This document shows positions 12,561 to 25,357 of a stretch of DNA of 64,000 nucleotides, in pieces (positions within the stretch are counted from its first letter, which is position 1; each line of letters begins with the position of its first letter). The position numbers were made by a program, and so were the translations under genes. The notes under the pieces were generated by a model. That model did not search any database and was not told where the DNA came from. It worked only from the letters and a program-made list of their open reading frames with translations. Origin of the DNA: Ipomoea triloba (Eukaryota > Streptophyta > Magnoliopsida > Solanales > Convolvulaceae); NCBI RefSeq assembly GCF_003576645.1, contig NC_044920.1:11465032-11529031 (forward strand), in the 5' to 3' direction.

Positions 12561-13772
12561 CCCTAGTATTTAGTATCCAACTAAATACTTCACATGATCA
12601 TATCATATCTTCCATAAGCTTACATAAATTAATTTCATCAATTCAAGCTTAGCTTTTAGACTTCAACAATTTAATTAAGAAGTTCATGTGCTCAAGATCA
12701 CATTTAACAACTCCAATTGATGAACTTTCAAAATCAAAATTCTTCCAACTTACATACCATAGAGAAAAGATTGATCATTACAGCAACCTCATTCAACACT
12801 TGAGCATTTATACTTCATGCACAATGCAAAATAAAGTTTTCCTCTTTTAAAATAAAGAGCACACACTTGTTTCATATTAATCATATTTAACTATTATAAA
12901 AATTAAAATAAAACATAATTACGTACGGCAATTGTATAAATTGTGAGAATTGATTTGCTACTAAATACATTCATATGTACGAACATCACACATATAAAAC
13001 ATATATTATTATTTATAGATATCAATACACTGCACGAATTACACATACATATATTTTCTAAAAAAAATAGATTTAGCTAGTAAATGCAAATTACCCATGT
13101 TTAAATATTATAATGCGTACAAAACTTTTATATAAATTTAAATTAATTAAAACATTATATATGTATGACAAATGGTACAGTTTTATTATATATATATATA
13201 TATATACATATTCTTTTTCTTTTTTTTTTAGCCAACAATAATATATAATAAATTGAAGATTTAAAATATAAATTATAAATTTTTTATATATATACGGTAG
13301 TACTTACATTTACACAAATAATAATTTAATTTAATTTTTTTATGCAAACCTACAATCCGAACACTGTAGGTACATAACAATCTAAAAATTTGCTATTTCT
13401 TTAACTCTACAATTAATTATTTTTTTTTATATACACCCAATTTATATAAATATAAGGAAAATGAATATATATTTTTTTATTATGCATTTTATACAAAAGC
13501 AATTGAGTACAATATCACAACTCATACTTCCAAATAATCATACAAAAAAGTTAAAACATTCTTATAATCATTAACCGTCCAAAGTTCATATGGTTTTTTT
13601 TTATTTATAAAAAAGGCAAAGTAATAGAAGACATAACCACTTACTTGAAAGCAATTCCTTCACTTTCCCCTTAAAACCTTCAATTGACGAGGTTTCCCTT
13701 TGGCTTTGGAAGAAAGATTTCAACTCTAGAAGAAAAGAGAAGAGAATTTTTTTTTTTTATATGTGATAACCG

Positions 13773-13845
13773 CAACTGTTATGCCGTGGACCCAGGTGCA
13801 CCTTGCAAGGTGCACCTGGGTCCTTAAACGACACCGTTTAATTGC
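13773..13845. repeat. MULE left terminus: inverted repeat plus perfect hairpin
   Basis: After the outer CAACTGTTATGCCGT comes a perfect inverted repeat: arm GGACCCAGGTGCACC, centre TTGCAA, then the complementary arm. Next is AAACGACACCGTTT, a degraded form of the AACGACGTCGTT palindrome seen at the other end. The opposite terminus (33900-33967) is its inverted copy. Confidence 0.9.
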
Positions 13846-14899
13846 TGGGTATAACGGTGCTGTTAGTGGCACCGTTATCCCCAGCCAATCAATTTTTTTT
13901 TTTAAATATATAAGCCAAATAAGTCTTCTCAAGCAAGTTACTGTCTGCGTTTCTTCGCCATTTCAACGACGAATCCCTTCCTCCGCAAGAGCATTTCGCC
14001 GTTTTCCCGACATAATCGCATCGGCGACGCTCACAATAGCACTCGTTCGCCGGAAGTTTTTGCAACAACACTAAGCAGTAGTCTTCATATTATCATTGAA
14101 GCATTTTGAAAACAGGTATTTCTTCACATTTTTATATTATGGGATTTTAGTTCAAAAATTTTACGTTTTATTCAATATTTTGTGATTCTAAGTAGTTTAA
14201 TGAGTTTCTGTGGAGTAGATTTCTATTGTATGTAACATACAATGTTAATAGTTTAATCTTTGTGAATGTGAGATTATAATTTTGTGACATAGAGTTTAAT
14301 CTCTGTGAATGTGAGGTTTTCAAACTGTGAATATGGAGAATATGAAGCGTGAAAATAGAGTTTTGAATGTCTAAATGCATGACATTGATAAATATAATTA
14401 CAAAACATATTGCCCTTGAAATGTGTGAATGTGGAGTGTTCAAACTGTGAATATAGAGTACTGCTTCTGTGAATGTAGTGATTTGAGTGTGTGAATGCAT
14501 AACAGTGTTGATATAAGTACTAAACATATTGCCCCTTAAATGTGTGAATCTAGAGTTTTCAAAATGTGAATATACAGTATATGGTATGTGAATCTAGTGT
14601 TACGAATGTGTGAATGTAGAAGAGATAGTAATTATATTACTGAACAATTATCACTGAAATGTGTGAATGTGTTGTTTTCTAACTGTGAATATAGAGTATA
14701 TTAACTGTGAATATATAGTTTTGAATGTGTGAATGCATAACAGTGTTGATATAATTAATAAACATATAGCCCTATGGTGTTTCTAGATTGTGAATATGTA
14801 GTATAGCTTATGTGAATATATAGTTTTCAATGTGTGAATCTATAGCCCTGTGGTGTTCTGTTTTTATTTCTAAACTATTCATTGGTACAATTGGCAGCA
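13846..14899 (+). promoter_or_regulatory. MULE left leader: probable promoter and 5' UTR with TGTGAATATA repeats
   Basis: Between the terminus and the first ATG of the protease gene lies a C-rich leader-like stretch (13930-14070). It is followed by many TGTGAATATAGAGT / TGTGAATGTAGAGT repeats (14240-14870), all on the plus strand. No gene is visible. Promoter function is inferred from position only. Confidence 0.5.
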
Positions 14900-15031
14900 A
14901 TGGAGAAAACAAATCCTAGCCGTGTGAACAAAGAGGCAAGGAAGACAAGAGCTATACTTTCCTCTCAAGCTGCAGAGGCAGAAAGTTCAGACTCCTCTAT
15001 CCAAGCCGAAGTAAGAACAAAACAGCGAAAT

Positions 15032-15049
15032 NAGGCCATCTGCCGCTGA
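15032..15049 (+). other. Single-N join followed by an in-frame stop
   Basis: The frame from the ATG at 14900 runs into TGA at 15047-15049 fifteen bases after an unresolved base. The same frame is then open again and encodes the main N-terminal domain from 15050. An A8 homopolymer lies beside it. The break may be a base-calling or scaffolding error rather than a true mutation. Confidence 0.6.
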
Positions 15050-15655
15050 AAAAAAACAGGAAAGAGGAAAGCAGTGGAACAAGGGGAAGGTAGTCGGGCT
15101 GAAAGAGCAGCAAAGAGAAAATCTACAAGAAAAAATCCACGCACAGATGAGGATGAAAATGTAGAGAAACAACAAAAAACGTGGAATACAAGGATGAGCC
15201 CGAAGATTGTGGCTGAGTTTGTGCAAGAGCTGACTGATGAACAGAAAAGGGCTATGGAGGAGATCGGATTTGGAGGGATATTACACCTCCAACTAACAAA
15301 GAGTGAAGGCCCTCTAATGAAGTACTTGCTTAGACAGTTTGATGTTTATCGCTCTGCAATCCGGCTTGAAGGGGGTGAATTGCTGCTTATTGAAGAGGAT
15401 GATGTTCAAAGAACGTTGGGGATCCCACAAGGGAGCAAAGTGGTTGAGGAGGCCACAAGATTTGAGCATATGGCAGAAGATGGTGCTAGTGGAGCGTATG
15501 CCAACCTCGTGGCCTTATGGAGGGAACGATGGGGAATTGATGGTAAATCCCCAATCACAACATCAATGCTGGGGCAAATTCTGAAAAGAGGAGACCATGG
15601 CGATATGTTTAAACGCGACTTTGTCCTGTTTATAGTATCGGCAATGCTGTGTGGC

Positions 15656-15945
15656 CACCAAGATAGGTGTTGCAACTTTAGGATTTTAAAATCCTTGAAC
15701 CAAGATAGGTGTTGCAACTTTAGGATTTTAAAATCCTTGATAGACCTTGACCATTGCAACTTTAGGATTTTAAAATCCTTGATAGACCTTGACCAGAGCA
15801 ACTTTAGGATTTTAAAATCCTTGATAGACCTTGACCAGATCAAGAGCTACATTTTAAAATCCTTGATAGACCTTGACCAGATCAAGAGCTACAATTGAAA
15901 ATCCTTGATAGACCTTGACCAGATCAAGAGCTACAATTGCTGTGC
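15656..15945 (+). repeat. Sliding-window stutter duplication in the protease gene
   Basis: Six overlapping copies of the same 40-60 base sequence (TTTAGGATTTTAAAATCCTT, then GATAGACCTTGACCAGA, then TCAAGAGCTACAATTG). Each successive copy starts and ends further downstream than the one before. A single pass would read GHQDRCCNFRILKS then LIDLDQIKSYNCC. The progressive shift is unlike ordinary tandem repeats and suggests a gap-filling artefact. Confidence 0.75.
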
Positions 15946-16033
15946 CTATACACACAACTCTATGGTCGACTCCATTCAATCTTTTCAGAAGAATGACAAG
16001 CAATTCTTCACTGGACCGGTTGCATTCATCCTA

Positions 16034-16893
16034 GTAAGTTCACTTTATTTTGAATTTTCATTACTATTTTTTATAAAATAATGACTTATTTGTTTGTGAA
16101 TATATAGTATTGAAGCTGTGAATATATGGACATGAATGTGTGAATCTAGAACAGATACTACTGTAATTATTGAAATATGTGAACAAGTATCACTGGAATG
16201 TGTGAATATGAACTTTTCAAACTGTGAATATAATGTATTGAAGTTGTGAATATATAGACATGAATGTGTGAATCTATAACAGATAGTAATATAATTACTG
16301 AAATCTATGAATATATACTTGTCAGATTGTGAATATATAGTATTGAAGCTATGAATATATGGACATGAATGTGTGAATCTAGAACAGATACTACTATAAT
16401 TATTGAAATATGTGAACAAGTATCACTGGAATGTGTGAATATGAACTTTTCAAACTGTGAATATAATGTATTGAAGTTGTGAATATATAGACATGAATGT
16501 GTGAATCTATAACAGATAGTAATAGTGTATTGAATATGTGAATATACTGTACTGAATCTGTGAATGTGTAAATATGGGCTTTTCAAACTGTGAATATAAT
16601 GTATTGAAGTTGTGAATATATAGACATGCATGTGTGAATCTATAACAGATAGTAATAGTGTATTGAATATGTGAATATACTGTACTGAATCTGTGAATGT
16701 GTAAATATGGGCTTTTCAAACTGTGAATATAATGTATTGAAGTTGTGAATATATAGACATGAATGTGTGAATCTATAACAGATAGTAATAGTGTATTGAA
16801 TATGTGAATATACTGTACTGAATCTGTGAATGTGTAAATATGGGCTTTTCAAACTGTGAATAAACTTCAGTTCTAACTCCCTGTCTTGTGCAG
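16034..16893 (+). repeat. Intron filled with TGTGAATATA-type repeats
   Basis: This intron of the protease gene is almost entirely made of TGTGAATATA / TGTGAATCTA / TGTGAATGTG words spaced 15-30 bases apart. It includes about 133-base higher-order units repeated three times (about 16500-16860). Reverse-strand open frames (IHSFNTLYSQFEK-like) are repeat artefacts. Confidence 0.85.
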
Positions 16894-19117
16894 CTTGTGT
16901 ACTTTGACCGAGTACAGTTCAAGGGGATGAAAGTGAATAGAACATACCCAACCATTGTTGGGTGGAGTGCTGAACTTGCTAGAAAAAGGGTTAAAGAAGA
17001 AAACAAAGCAGGGTCGTTTGGAAGGGGGACAGTGCTCCCTAGAATATCAAAACCTACTGATATTGCTGCTGCCACCTCCAGGCAGAATGATCAACCTCCT
17101 GTTGCTGCATTGAATATCCCATCATCAAGTGTAGATAGGGTGGCAGGGATCCTACAAAAGCTGGCTTCGACAGTAGGAGAGTTTGGTGAGGCTATGGCTG
17201 AAATTGGACAGCAAGGAGCACCCGTAAATGTGATGAGGAAGACATTTTCGGGCTTATCAAACATGCTAAATGTTGCCAGCACCATAGAAGCCACTTCAAC
17301 CCCAACATCCTCCCAGCTGGACGACATCTTCTTTGGTAGTGAAAGCTTCACTGCGGCTGTGGATGCCCTTGTCGAAGCCTTTGAAAAGACAAGGAAACAA
17401 ATGGACCCTAATGCCCCTTCTTTTGACTTGGGGCTATCTCAAGCAACACAGCCATCGGACCAATTGGATGCTCCGACCTTTGATTTGGGGCTGAGTCCAT
17501 CACCACCACCAGCACAGCAACAGGAGGGGGATTTAGGGCTGACTCCACCACCACAACCAGCACAGCAGCAAGGGAGTGATTTAGGGCTGACTCCAACACC
17601 ACCACCAGCACAGCAGCAACAAAAGGACAAGGTGTAACCCCTCGGTTTTTACGACAAGGTTAAAGTCCGAGAATAGCGGTATAAAATTTTTTTTCTTAAG
17701 CTATGACATTTAAGAGAAGACGGTTCGGTGCTTGAAATAATTTTTTTAGGATTAATTATCGATAAGCTGCGAGCTACGTATCGGTTACGAATCGAGGAAA
17801 TTTTAAGGACGTAGATTCAATTCGAATTTTCCTAGAAATTGGATTATTAAGTATCATACGATTAAGCCTGAACTTCTAGTTAGTTCAAGAAAATATTAAA
17901 TGGACTGTAAGGGGTAAATTGTTACGAACTCTGTACCTATATTTCGCGAGATACCGAAAAATTCCCAATTTTGGTGATTTGCGACGGGATTATTTTTAGG
18001 ATAATTTTGGTATTAGAATTTTCCCGAATTAAGTTATAATCCTCCGAGCTTTCATCTGATTTAAGCATAAACTGGCCAATTAAATTTGTGATCTTCTTAA
18101 GGACTCCATAGGGTGTTGACAAGTGGCAAGCAAATCTAGACTAAGATTGATCATTTAATGCTAGCATTAATGAGGTATGGAGGCATTGCACTTGCTTGCT
18201 TGATCTTCAAGAACAAGATCTACACTATCACACTCATCTCTCTCTCTCTCTCTCTCATTTTCGAACCATACTAGTAGGAGAAGAAGAAAAAAATTAGCTT
18301 AGTCTTCCATTGTGATCCAAGAACTCCTTAGGCATTTCTTCAACTCCAAGAGCTCTACTATAGGTAAGAACTTCGGTTTTGTTCGGTTCAATCCCTCCTA
18401 AGATTTAAGCTTGAACTTAAGATTTATGAAAATATTGTTATTATGGTGTTATGTTAGGATCTTTGGTGAAGGAATCCAAGGAAAGCACCATCAACTAGTG
18501 CGGTTTTTAAAGGTTTCTACAAAGGTAAGGAATCCCTTAAGTTGGCTCAATCACTTGGATATAGACAATTGCTAGGAATTATATGATTAGGAATTTTTAC
18601 GCACTAATTATGTGTTATGCCATAGATCTATAAATTGGCTTCAAAAATCCTTACTTTGATTTTTGGTAAATTCTAACATACATGTTATAGCTATTTTATG
18701 CATGTATAGGTTGTATTTTTGCCCATATAAATTTATATTTGTGAAATTATTGGGTAAAAACCAAACTAGTTTCCAGCAGTGACCTTTCGAAAATTATTGG
18801 GAAAAATTGGTGAGGTATTTTGACTCCAAATTTTGTAGACATGTAGATCAACAAGTGTAGAACCTACATATAAAATTTCATAATGATCGGAGTAGTGTAA
18901 ATATAGTTTTTGCTCATTTTTCCAAAACTGGTCCAGTGTGAAAACTATTTCGGACCAGGGGCAAAAAGGTAATTTTCTGTGTTAATTCGTGGACCTTTTT
19001 GACCAAAACTTTTTATGGACATCAAGTACTATGAGTTAGGGTTCTACCATAAAAATTTCAAGTGGAAAAGAGTTCGGGAACTATTTTTAACGGCCCGATC
19101 TTTCGAGTGTCGCCAGC

Positions 19118-19510
19118 AGAAACCTCCGGCAGCGAGGCTGGACGCCTCGCGGACGCGCGCGTAACCTCCGGCAGCGAGGCTGGACGCCTCGCGGACGCGC
19201 GCGTCCGCTGCGCGTCCGTAGCTGGACGCCTCGCGGACGCGCGCGTCCGCTGCGCGTCCGTAGGCGCCCAGCCTTCGGACGCGCGCGTCCGCTGCGCGTC
19301 CGTAGGCGCCCAGCCTTCGGCACAGCGCGTCCGCTGCGCGTCCGTAGGCGCCCAGCCTTCGGCACAGCACGCCGAACCAGCGGACGCGGTCCGGACGTGC
19401 GTCCGCCGTGCGTCCGCTGGCGCGGCCAGTCGCGAGTCCGCGCGACGCGGACTCGTTTTCGACTTGTTCAGTCGCGAGTCCGCGCGACGCGGACTCGTTT
19501 TCGACTTGTT
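19118..19510. repeat. GC-rich CGCGTCC palindromic repeat island in LTR
   Basis: Interleaved repeats of GGACGCGCGCGTCC, GCTGCGCGTCCGTAGGCGCC and GCGAGTCCGCGCGACGCGG lie in an AT-rich LTR. Most words are near-palindromic. Frames on both strands stay open across it (ADARVR-type peptides), which is compositional and not coding. Confidence 0.85.
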
Positions 19511-19769
19511 CTTGACCCGGTTTTTCCCCGATGCTTTTAACCTTGTGTGTTGCGATGTTTTGAAAGCCTACGGGCATCCGGGTGAAATCTTTTGAAGGCT
19601 CAAATAATATTTTCGTGTTCGTGTATTTTACTAACTTGGAAAATAATTATGTTTGAAAATTATTATGACTCCTATACTTGGATTTCTGTGATGTGACTAA
19701 TACTAACCTAAGCATGCGGGTTGGGAAAATATACTTGAGTAAGTTTATTGGTTATGGGGTCGTGTGGTG

Positions 19770-20640
19770 AATTAAAGGTGGATGTGTTGTGTACCCCACC
19801 GAGAACTAAACGTGGATGTGTTTTGTACCCCACGCGAGAATTAAAGGTGGATGTGTTTCGTACTTTGTACCCCACGCGAGAATTAAAGGTGGATGTGTTT
19901 CGTACCCCACCGTGAATTAAAGGTGGATGTGTTGTGTACCCCACCGAGAACTAAACGATTAAAGGTGGATGTGTTGTGTACCCCACCGAGAACTAAACGT
20001 GGATGTGTTTTGTACCCCACGCGCCCACCGAGAACTAAACGTGGATGTGTTTTGTACCCCACGCGAGAACCGAGAACTAAACGTGGATGTGTTTTGTACC
20101 CCACGCGAGAATTAAGAACTAAACGTGGATGTGTTTTGTACCCCACGCGAGAATTAAGGGTGGATGTGTTTTGTACCCCACCGTGAATTAAAGGTGGATG
20201 TGTTGTGTACCCCACCGAGAACTAACAGTGGATGTGTTTCGTACCCCACTCGTGAATTAAAGGGGGATGTGTTGTGTACCCCACCGAGAACTAAACGTGG
20301 ATGTGTTTTGTACCCCACGCGAGAATTAAAGGTGGATGTGTTTCGTACCCCACCGTGAATTAAAGGTGGATGTGTTGTGTACCCCACCGAGAACTAAACG
20401 TGGATGTGTTTTGTACCCCACGCGAGAATTAAAGGTGGATGTGTTTTGTACCCCATCGTGAATTAAAGGTGGATGTGTTGTGTACCCCACCGAGAACTAA
20501 CAGTGGATGTGTTTCGTACCCCACTCGTGAATTAAAGGTGGATGTGTTTTGTACCCCACCGTGAATTAAAGGTGGATGTGTTGTGTACCCCACCGAGAAC
20601 TAACAGTGGATGTGTTTCGTACCCCACTTATGAGTAAGGC
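19770..20640. repeat. Tandem array of GTGGATGTGTT...GTACCCCAC units
   Basis: About 20 imperfect units, typically about 43 bases: GTGGATGTGTTTTGTACCCC followed by ACGCGAGAATTAAAG or ACCGAGAACTAAAC, with alternating variants in a loose higher-order pattern. Some units are cut and rejoined at odd phases (around 19940-20110). It lies wholly within the solo LTR. Confidence 0.9.
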
Positions 20641-21375
20641 GAGAATTGTGTACCACGGGCGATGTGTGAGAGCTAACCATCGGGTGAATTAATGACTGTG
20701 TTATATGCTTGAATTGCTGAAATAAAGTGAAACTGCTTGTTGTTAAAATGTTTGCAGGTTGATTGCGATTGTTGGGTAATGTTATCTCGCCTTGTTATTA
20801 TTGAGAATTATTTTTGAAAACCTTTGTTTATTTTCAAGTGACCATGGATATCCTTACTTAGCCGCCGCGCTAACTACACTTCATTGTGTACCTTATCAGA
20901 TGAAGTCTAGCGTGGGTATGCTCAGGTAGCCGATGAGCTCTGAATAGGATGGAGGTTGAGGTTGAGATCCTAGAATAGCCACCTTGGAAGAATTATGTCC
21001 ACTTGTATTAAGTTGGACTTTGGATGTATTTTGATGTTGTAAGTTTAGCCTGTGCGTTTGGGTATAGGAGAGATACCTAAGCGTGGCGGTAACACCCAGT
21101 TTTCTGCTGGTTGGATTATTAGCTTCCGCTGTGATATATATATTATTAGTGATTTTGTAATAAATCCTAGATGTGAAAATTGGGGTGTTACACAAGGAGC
21201 AGCAACAAGAGAAGGAGAAAGAGCAAGAGACAGAGTATGCTGCGGGGGAACCGGGGATTGATGCCCTGGTGGATAGAATTGCAGGGGAAGCCACAAGAGA
21301 TGCAACTTTTTCAACCCCTGGTGTGACTAGAGTTCCTTTTCAAAGGGCTGATTCCCCTGTTGATGAATTTGATAG

Positions 21376-22075
21376 GTAATGGAATACTTTTACTTCCCCT
21401 GTTGATGAATTTGATAGGTAATGGAATACTTTTACTTAGCAGATTGATGAATTTGATAGGTAATGGAATACTTTTACTTAGCAGACTCTAGAATTTGATA
21501 GGTAATGGAATACTTTTACTTAGCAGACTCTAAAACTTAGACTACAAAGAATGATCTTAGTACTATGTTTTTGTCAATCTATAGAATGGCTGTAAAGTTA
21601 GCAATGAAGCCCTAAAATGTTATGAATGTGGACTATAAAAAATGTGAATGTTTAGTATGCAATATGTGAATATAAAATTATGAAGCTGTGAATCTGTGAC
21701 AGATGTGACCTACTTATAGTGAATCTGAAGTCCTAAGATGTGTGAATATGGTGTTTAAGAATTGTGAATATGGAATATATAAACTGTGAATATACAACAT
21801 TAAAGCTGTGAATCTGTAAAACAAAGGGAATCAGTTAACAAATTGTGAATATATATATAACAGATGGTGAATATACAGTTAACAATTTGTGAAGAAAGCA
21901 TTGGGACACCTAAAACTAAACACCTTTAGGCTAAACCTCCAAAATTCTAAATTGTGAATATAGACCTCACAGACTGTGAACATAGAGATAACAAGGTGTG
22001 AATATTAGGCTCTATATTTGGTAAACATAAGCTTCTGTTTTTTGTTGACTAAATACTTCTATTATGTGAACACAG
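21376..22075 (+). repeat. Intron with stutter repeats and TGTGAATATA repeats
   Basis: Positions 21355-21540 repeat a 40-50 base phrase (GATGAATTTGATAGGTAATG) four times with progressive downstream shift; the first copy spans the exon end and splice donor. From 21620 on the intron carries TGTGAATATA-type words on the plus strand. Confidence 0.75.
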
Positions 22076-23427
22076 TGCATTAGCGGAGAGTGAATCTGAT
22101 GTCGAGGATGTCATTACTAGAAAGAGGCCTCAACGAAAGTTCAAGAACATCCCCCTAAACCTACGGTCTCCATTTTGGAATGAACATGGGATGAAAATCA
22201 GAAATGCCACTGTCCCAGATAAACTCCTCTCGAACTATGCATTTGTAGAAGTTTCTGATGAACATCCTAAAGAGTATGTTCCATCTAACTATTTATTAAT
22301 TACTTACATTAATGTGAATTGGGTAAATTTTCTATTTTTTTTTAATTTTAATTCTTTTTTTGTGCCTTTTGTAGTGAATTACTTTTCAGCTTTGGTGACA
22401 TTGAGATCACTAGGGATCACTTCATCTCGCTCAGTGTTGGCCAAGTTGAAAATATCTTTTTAGATGTATGGGCATTGAGGCTCTCAATACTTGACAAAGA
22501 GCGTGGACCCGGGCAACCGAAGAGGGTGTTTTTCAGCACAATTGCCTACGTAAGTCCTTTTTGAATTTGTAAACAAGTATACTTTTTAAATATTGGTATA
22601 ACTGTGTTAGCTTGGTTACAGATTCACACATTCATACTAGTATATTCACAGTTTCTATACTCTAAATTCACAATTTGAAACCTATACATTCACACATTAC
22701 AGGGTAGAAGTTGTTGGACTGTGTTAACTATTTTAAAGATTCACATATTCTATACTCTATATTCACAGTTTATATACCCCACATTCACACACAAAGCATA
22801 AAAATTTGTGAACTTAAAATTATTTATCCGTATTTCTGACTTAAAAAAGTATTCAAATTGAGAACTTTGTTTTTTATTTTTTATTTTTTTTATCTTAGTT
22901 ACAACTAGATCCCAACCACGAATGGATGAAATGTCTCCCGATGGAAAAAAAGAAACAAAACTTCTATGAACGGATGACATATGAAATTGAGCGCCTACAA
23001 AATTTGGACATAAATGATGCGGACCTGGTGAGTTTATCAACAACACTCAATTTTATTTAGTCACATTCAAGACATTAATGACACTGTGTTTATTTTCCTT
23101 TTTTGAACTTAGATATTCTTTCCAGTGCTTCGTCACGAGCACTATTTTCTCATTTGCATCAATGTTAAAGCCTCAAAACTTGAAATAATTGACAACAAGT
23201 CCTTAGTCCGTGGTGTTACCATGAAGGACAAGTATGGAGATTGCACAACCCTCTTGGTAAGTTGATCAACAACACTTGAGCTCCTTTTCAGTTGCTACAT
23301 GTATGTGAATGTGTACTTTTCAAACCGTGAATATATAGTATATAAAGTGTGAATATAGAGTTATCAAAGTGTGAATGTATAGCAGATGTAATATAATCAC
23401 TGAAAATCTAACACTTAAATNGTTGAT

Positions 23428-25357
23428 GAATTTGATAGGTAATGGAATACTTTTACTTAGCAGACTCTAAAACTTAGACTACAAAGAATGATCTTAGTAC
23501 TATGTTTTTGTCAATCTATAGAATGGCTGTAAAGTTAGCAATGAAGCCCTAAAATGTTATGAATGTGGACTATAAAAAATGTGAATGTTTAGTATGCAAT
23601 ATGTGAATATAAAATTATGAAGCTGTGAATCTGTGACAGATGTGACCTACTTATAGTGAATCTGAAGTCCTAAGATGTGTGAATATGGTGTTTAAGAATT
23701 GTGAATATGGAATATATAAACTGTGAATATACAACATTAAAGCTGTGAATCTGTAAAACAAAGGGAATCAGTTAACAAATTGTGAATATATATATAACAG
23801 ATGGTGAATATACAGTTAACAATTTGTGAAGAAAGCATTGGGACACCTAAAACTAAACACCTTTAGGCTAAACCTCCAAAATTCTAAATTGTGAATATAG
23901 ACCTCACAGACTGTGAACATAGAGATAACAAGGTGTGAATATTAGGCTCTATATTTGGTAAACATAAGCTTCTGTTTTTTGTTGACTAAATACTTCTATT
24001 ATGTGAACACAGTGCATTAGCGGAGAGTGAATCTGATGTCGAGGATGTCATTACTAGAAAGAGGCCTCAACGAAAGTTCAAGAACATCCCCCTAAACCTA
24101 CGGTCTCCATTTTGGAATGAACATGGGATGAAAATCAGAAATGCCACTGTCCCAGATAAACTCCTCTCGAACTATGCATTTGTAGAAGTTTCTGATGAAC
24201 ATCCTAAAGAGTATGTTCCATCTAACTATTTATTAATTACTTACATTAATGTGAATTGGGTAAATTTTCTATTTTTTTTTAATTTTAATTCTTTTTTTGT
24301 GCCTTTTGTAGTGAATTACTTTTCAGCTTTGGTGACATTGAGATCACTAGGGATCACTTCATCTCGCTCAGTGTTGGCCAAGTTGAAAATATCTTTTTAG
24401 ATGTATGGGCATTGAGGCTCTCAATACTTGACAAAGAGCGTGGACCCGGGCAACCGAAGAGGGTGTTTTTCAGCACAATTGCCTACGTAAGTCCTTTTTG
24501 AATTTGTAAACAAGTATACTTTTTAAATATTGGTATAACTGTGTTAGCTTGGTTACAGATTCACACATTCATACTAGTATATTCACAGTTTCTATACTCT
24601 AAATTCACAATTTGAAACCTATACATTCACACATTACAGGGTAGAAGTTGTTGGACTGTGTTAACTATTTTAAAGATTCACATATTCTATACTCTATATT
24701 CACAGTTTATATACCCCACATTCACACACAAAGCATAAAAATTTGTGAACTTAAAATTATTTATCCGTATTTCTGACTTAAAAAAGTATTCAAATTGAGA
24801 ACTTTGTTTTTTATTTTTTATTTTTTTTATCTTAGTTACAACTAGATCCCAACCACGAATGGATGAAATGTCTCCCGATGGAAAAAAAGAAACAAAACTT
24901 CTATGAACGGATGACATATGAAATTGAGCGCCTACAAAATTTGGACATAAATGATGCGGACCTGGTGAGTTTATCAACAACACTCAATTTTATTTAGTCA
25001 CATTCAAGACATTAATGACACTGTGTTTATTTTCCTTTTTTGAACTTAGATATTCTTTCCAGTGCTTCGTCACGAGCACTATTTTCTCATTTGCATCAAT
25101 GTTAAAGCCTCAAAACTTGAAATAATTGACAACAAGTCCTTAGTCCGTGGTGTTACCATGAAGGACAAGTATGGAGATTGCACAACCCTCTTGGTAAGTT
25201 GATCAACAACACTTGAGCTCCTTTTCAGTTGCTACATGTATGTGAATGTGTACTTTTCAAACCGTGAATATATAGTATATAAAGTGTGAATATAGAGTTA
25301 TCAAAGTGTGAATGTATAGCAGATGTAATATAATCACTGAAAATCTAACACTTAAAT
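23428..25357 (+). repeat. Second copy of 21491-23420 (protease exons 4-7)
   Basis: It follows the single N at 23421. It matches the upstream block with a constant offset of 1937 bases wherever I compared, including exons (copies at 24013-24210, 24312-24486, 24836-24964, 25050-25193) and introns. I found no difference. It then continues into sequence the first copy lacks. It may be an unmerged contig overlap rather than a real tandem duplication. Confidence 0.85.

Larger units (their letters stand above)
17633..21192. mobile_element. Solo LTR (3560 bp, gypsy type) inserted in a protease exon
   Basis: Ends TGTAACCCCTCGG and GGGGTGTTACA are inverted. The five bases CAAGG flank it (17628-17632 and 21193-21197). 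No protease, RT or integrase is present inside, so this is a solo LTR. Removing it with one TSD copy restores the protease gene frame exactly, from ...QQQQKDK into EQQQEKEKEQ. It contains a GC-rich repeat zone (19118-19510) and an about 43-base tandem array (19770-20640). Confidence 0.88.

Noticed and set aside
16045..17075. Reverse-strand ORFs with HSFNTLYSQFEK repeats
   Set aside because: Artefacts of TGTGAATATA repeats in an intron of the plus-strand gene.
19044..19595. Long open frames on both strands with ADARVRCASV-like repeats
   Set aside because: They come from a GC-rich tandem repeat island; every frame is open for compositional reasons.
19770..20640. CRISPR-like alternation of conserved and variable blocks
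   Set aside because: Units are adjacent imperfect tandem repeats without unique spacers, inside a plant LTR with TSD; no cas genes and a plant genome.
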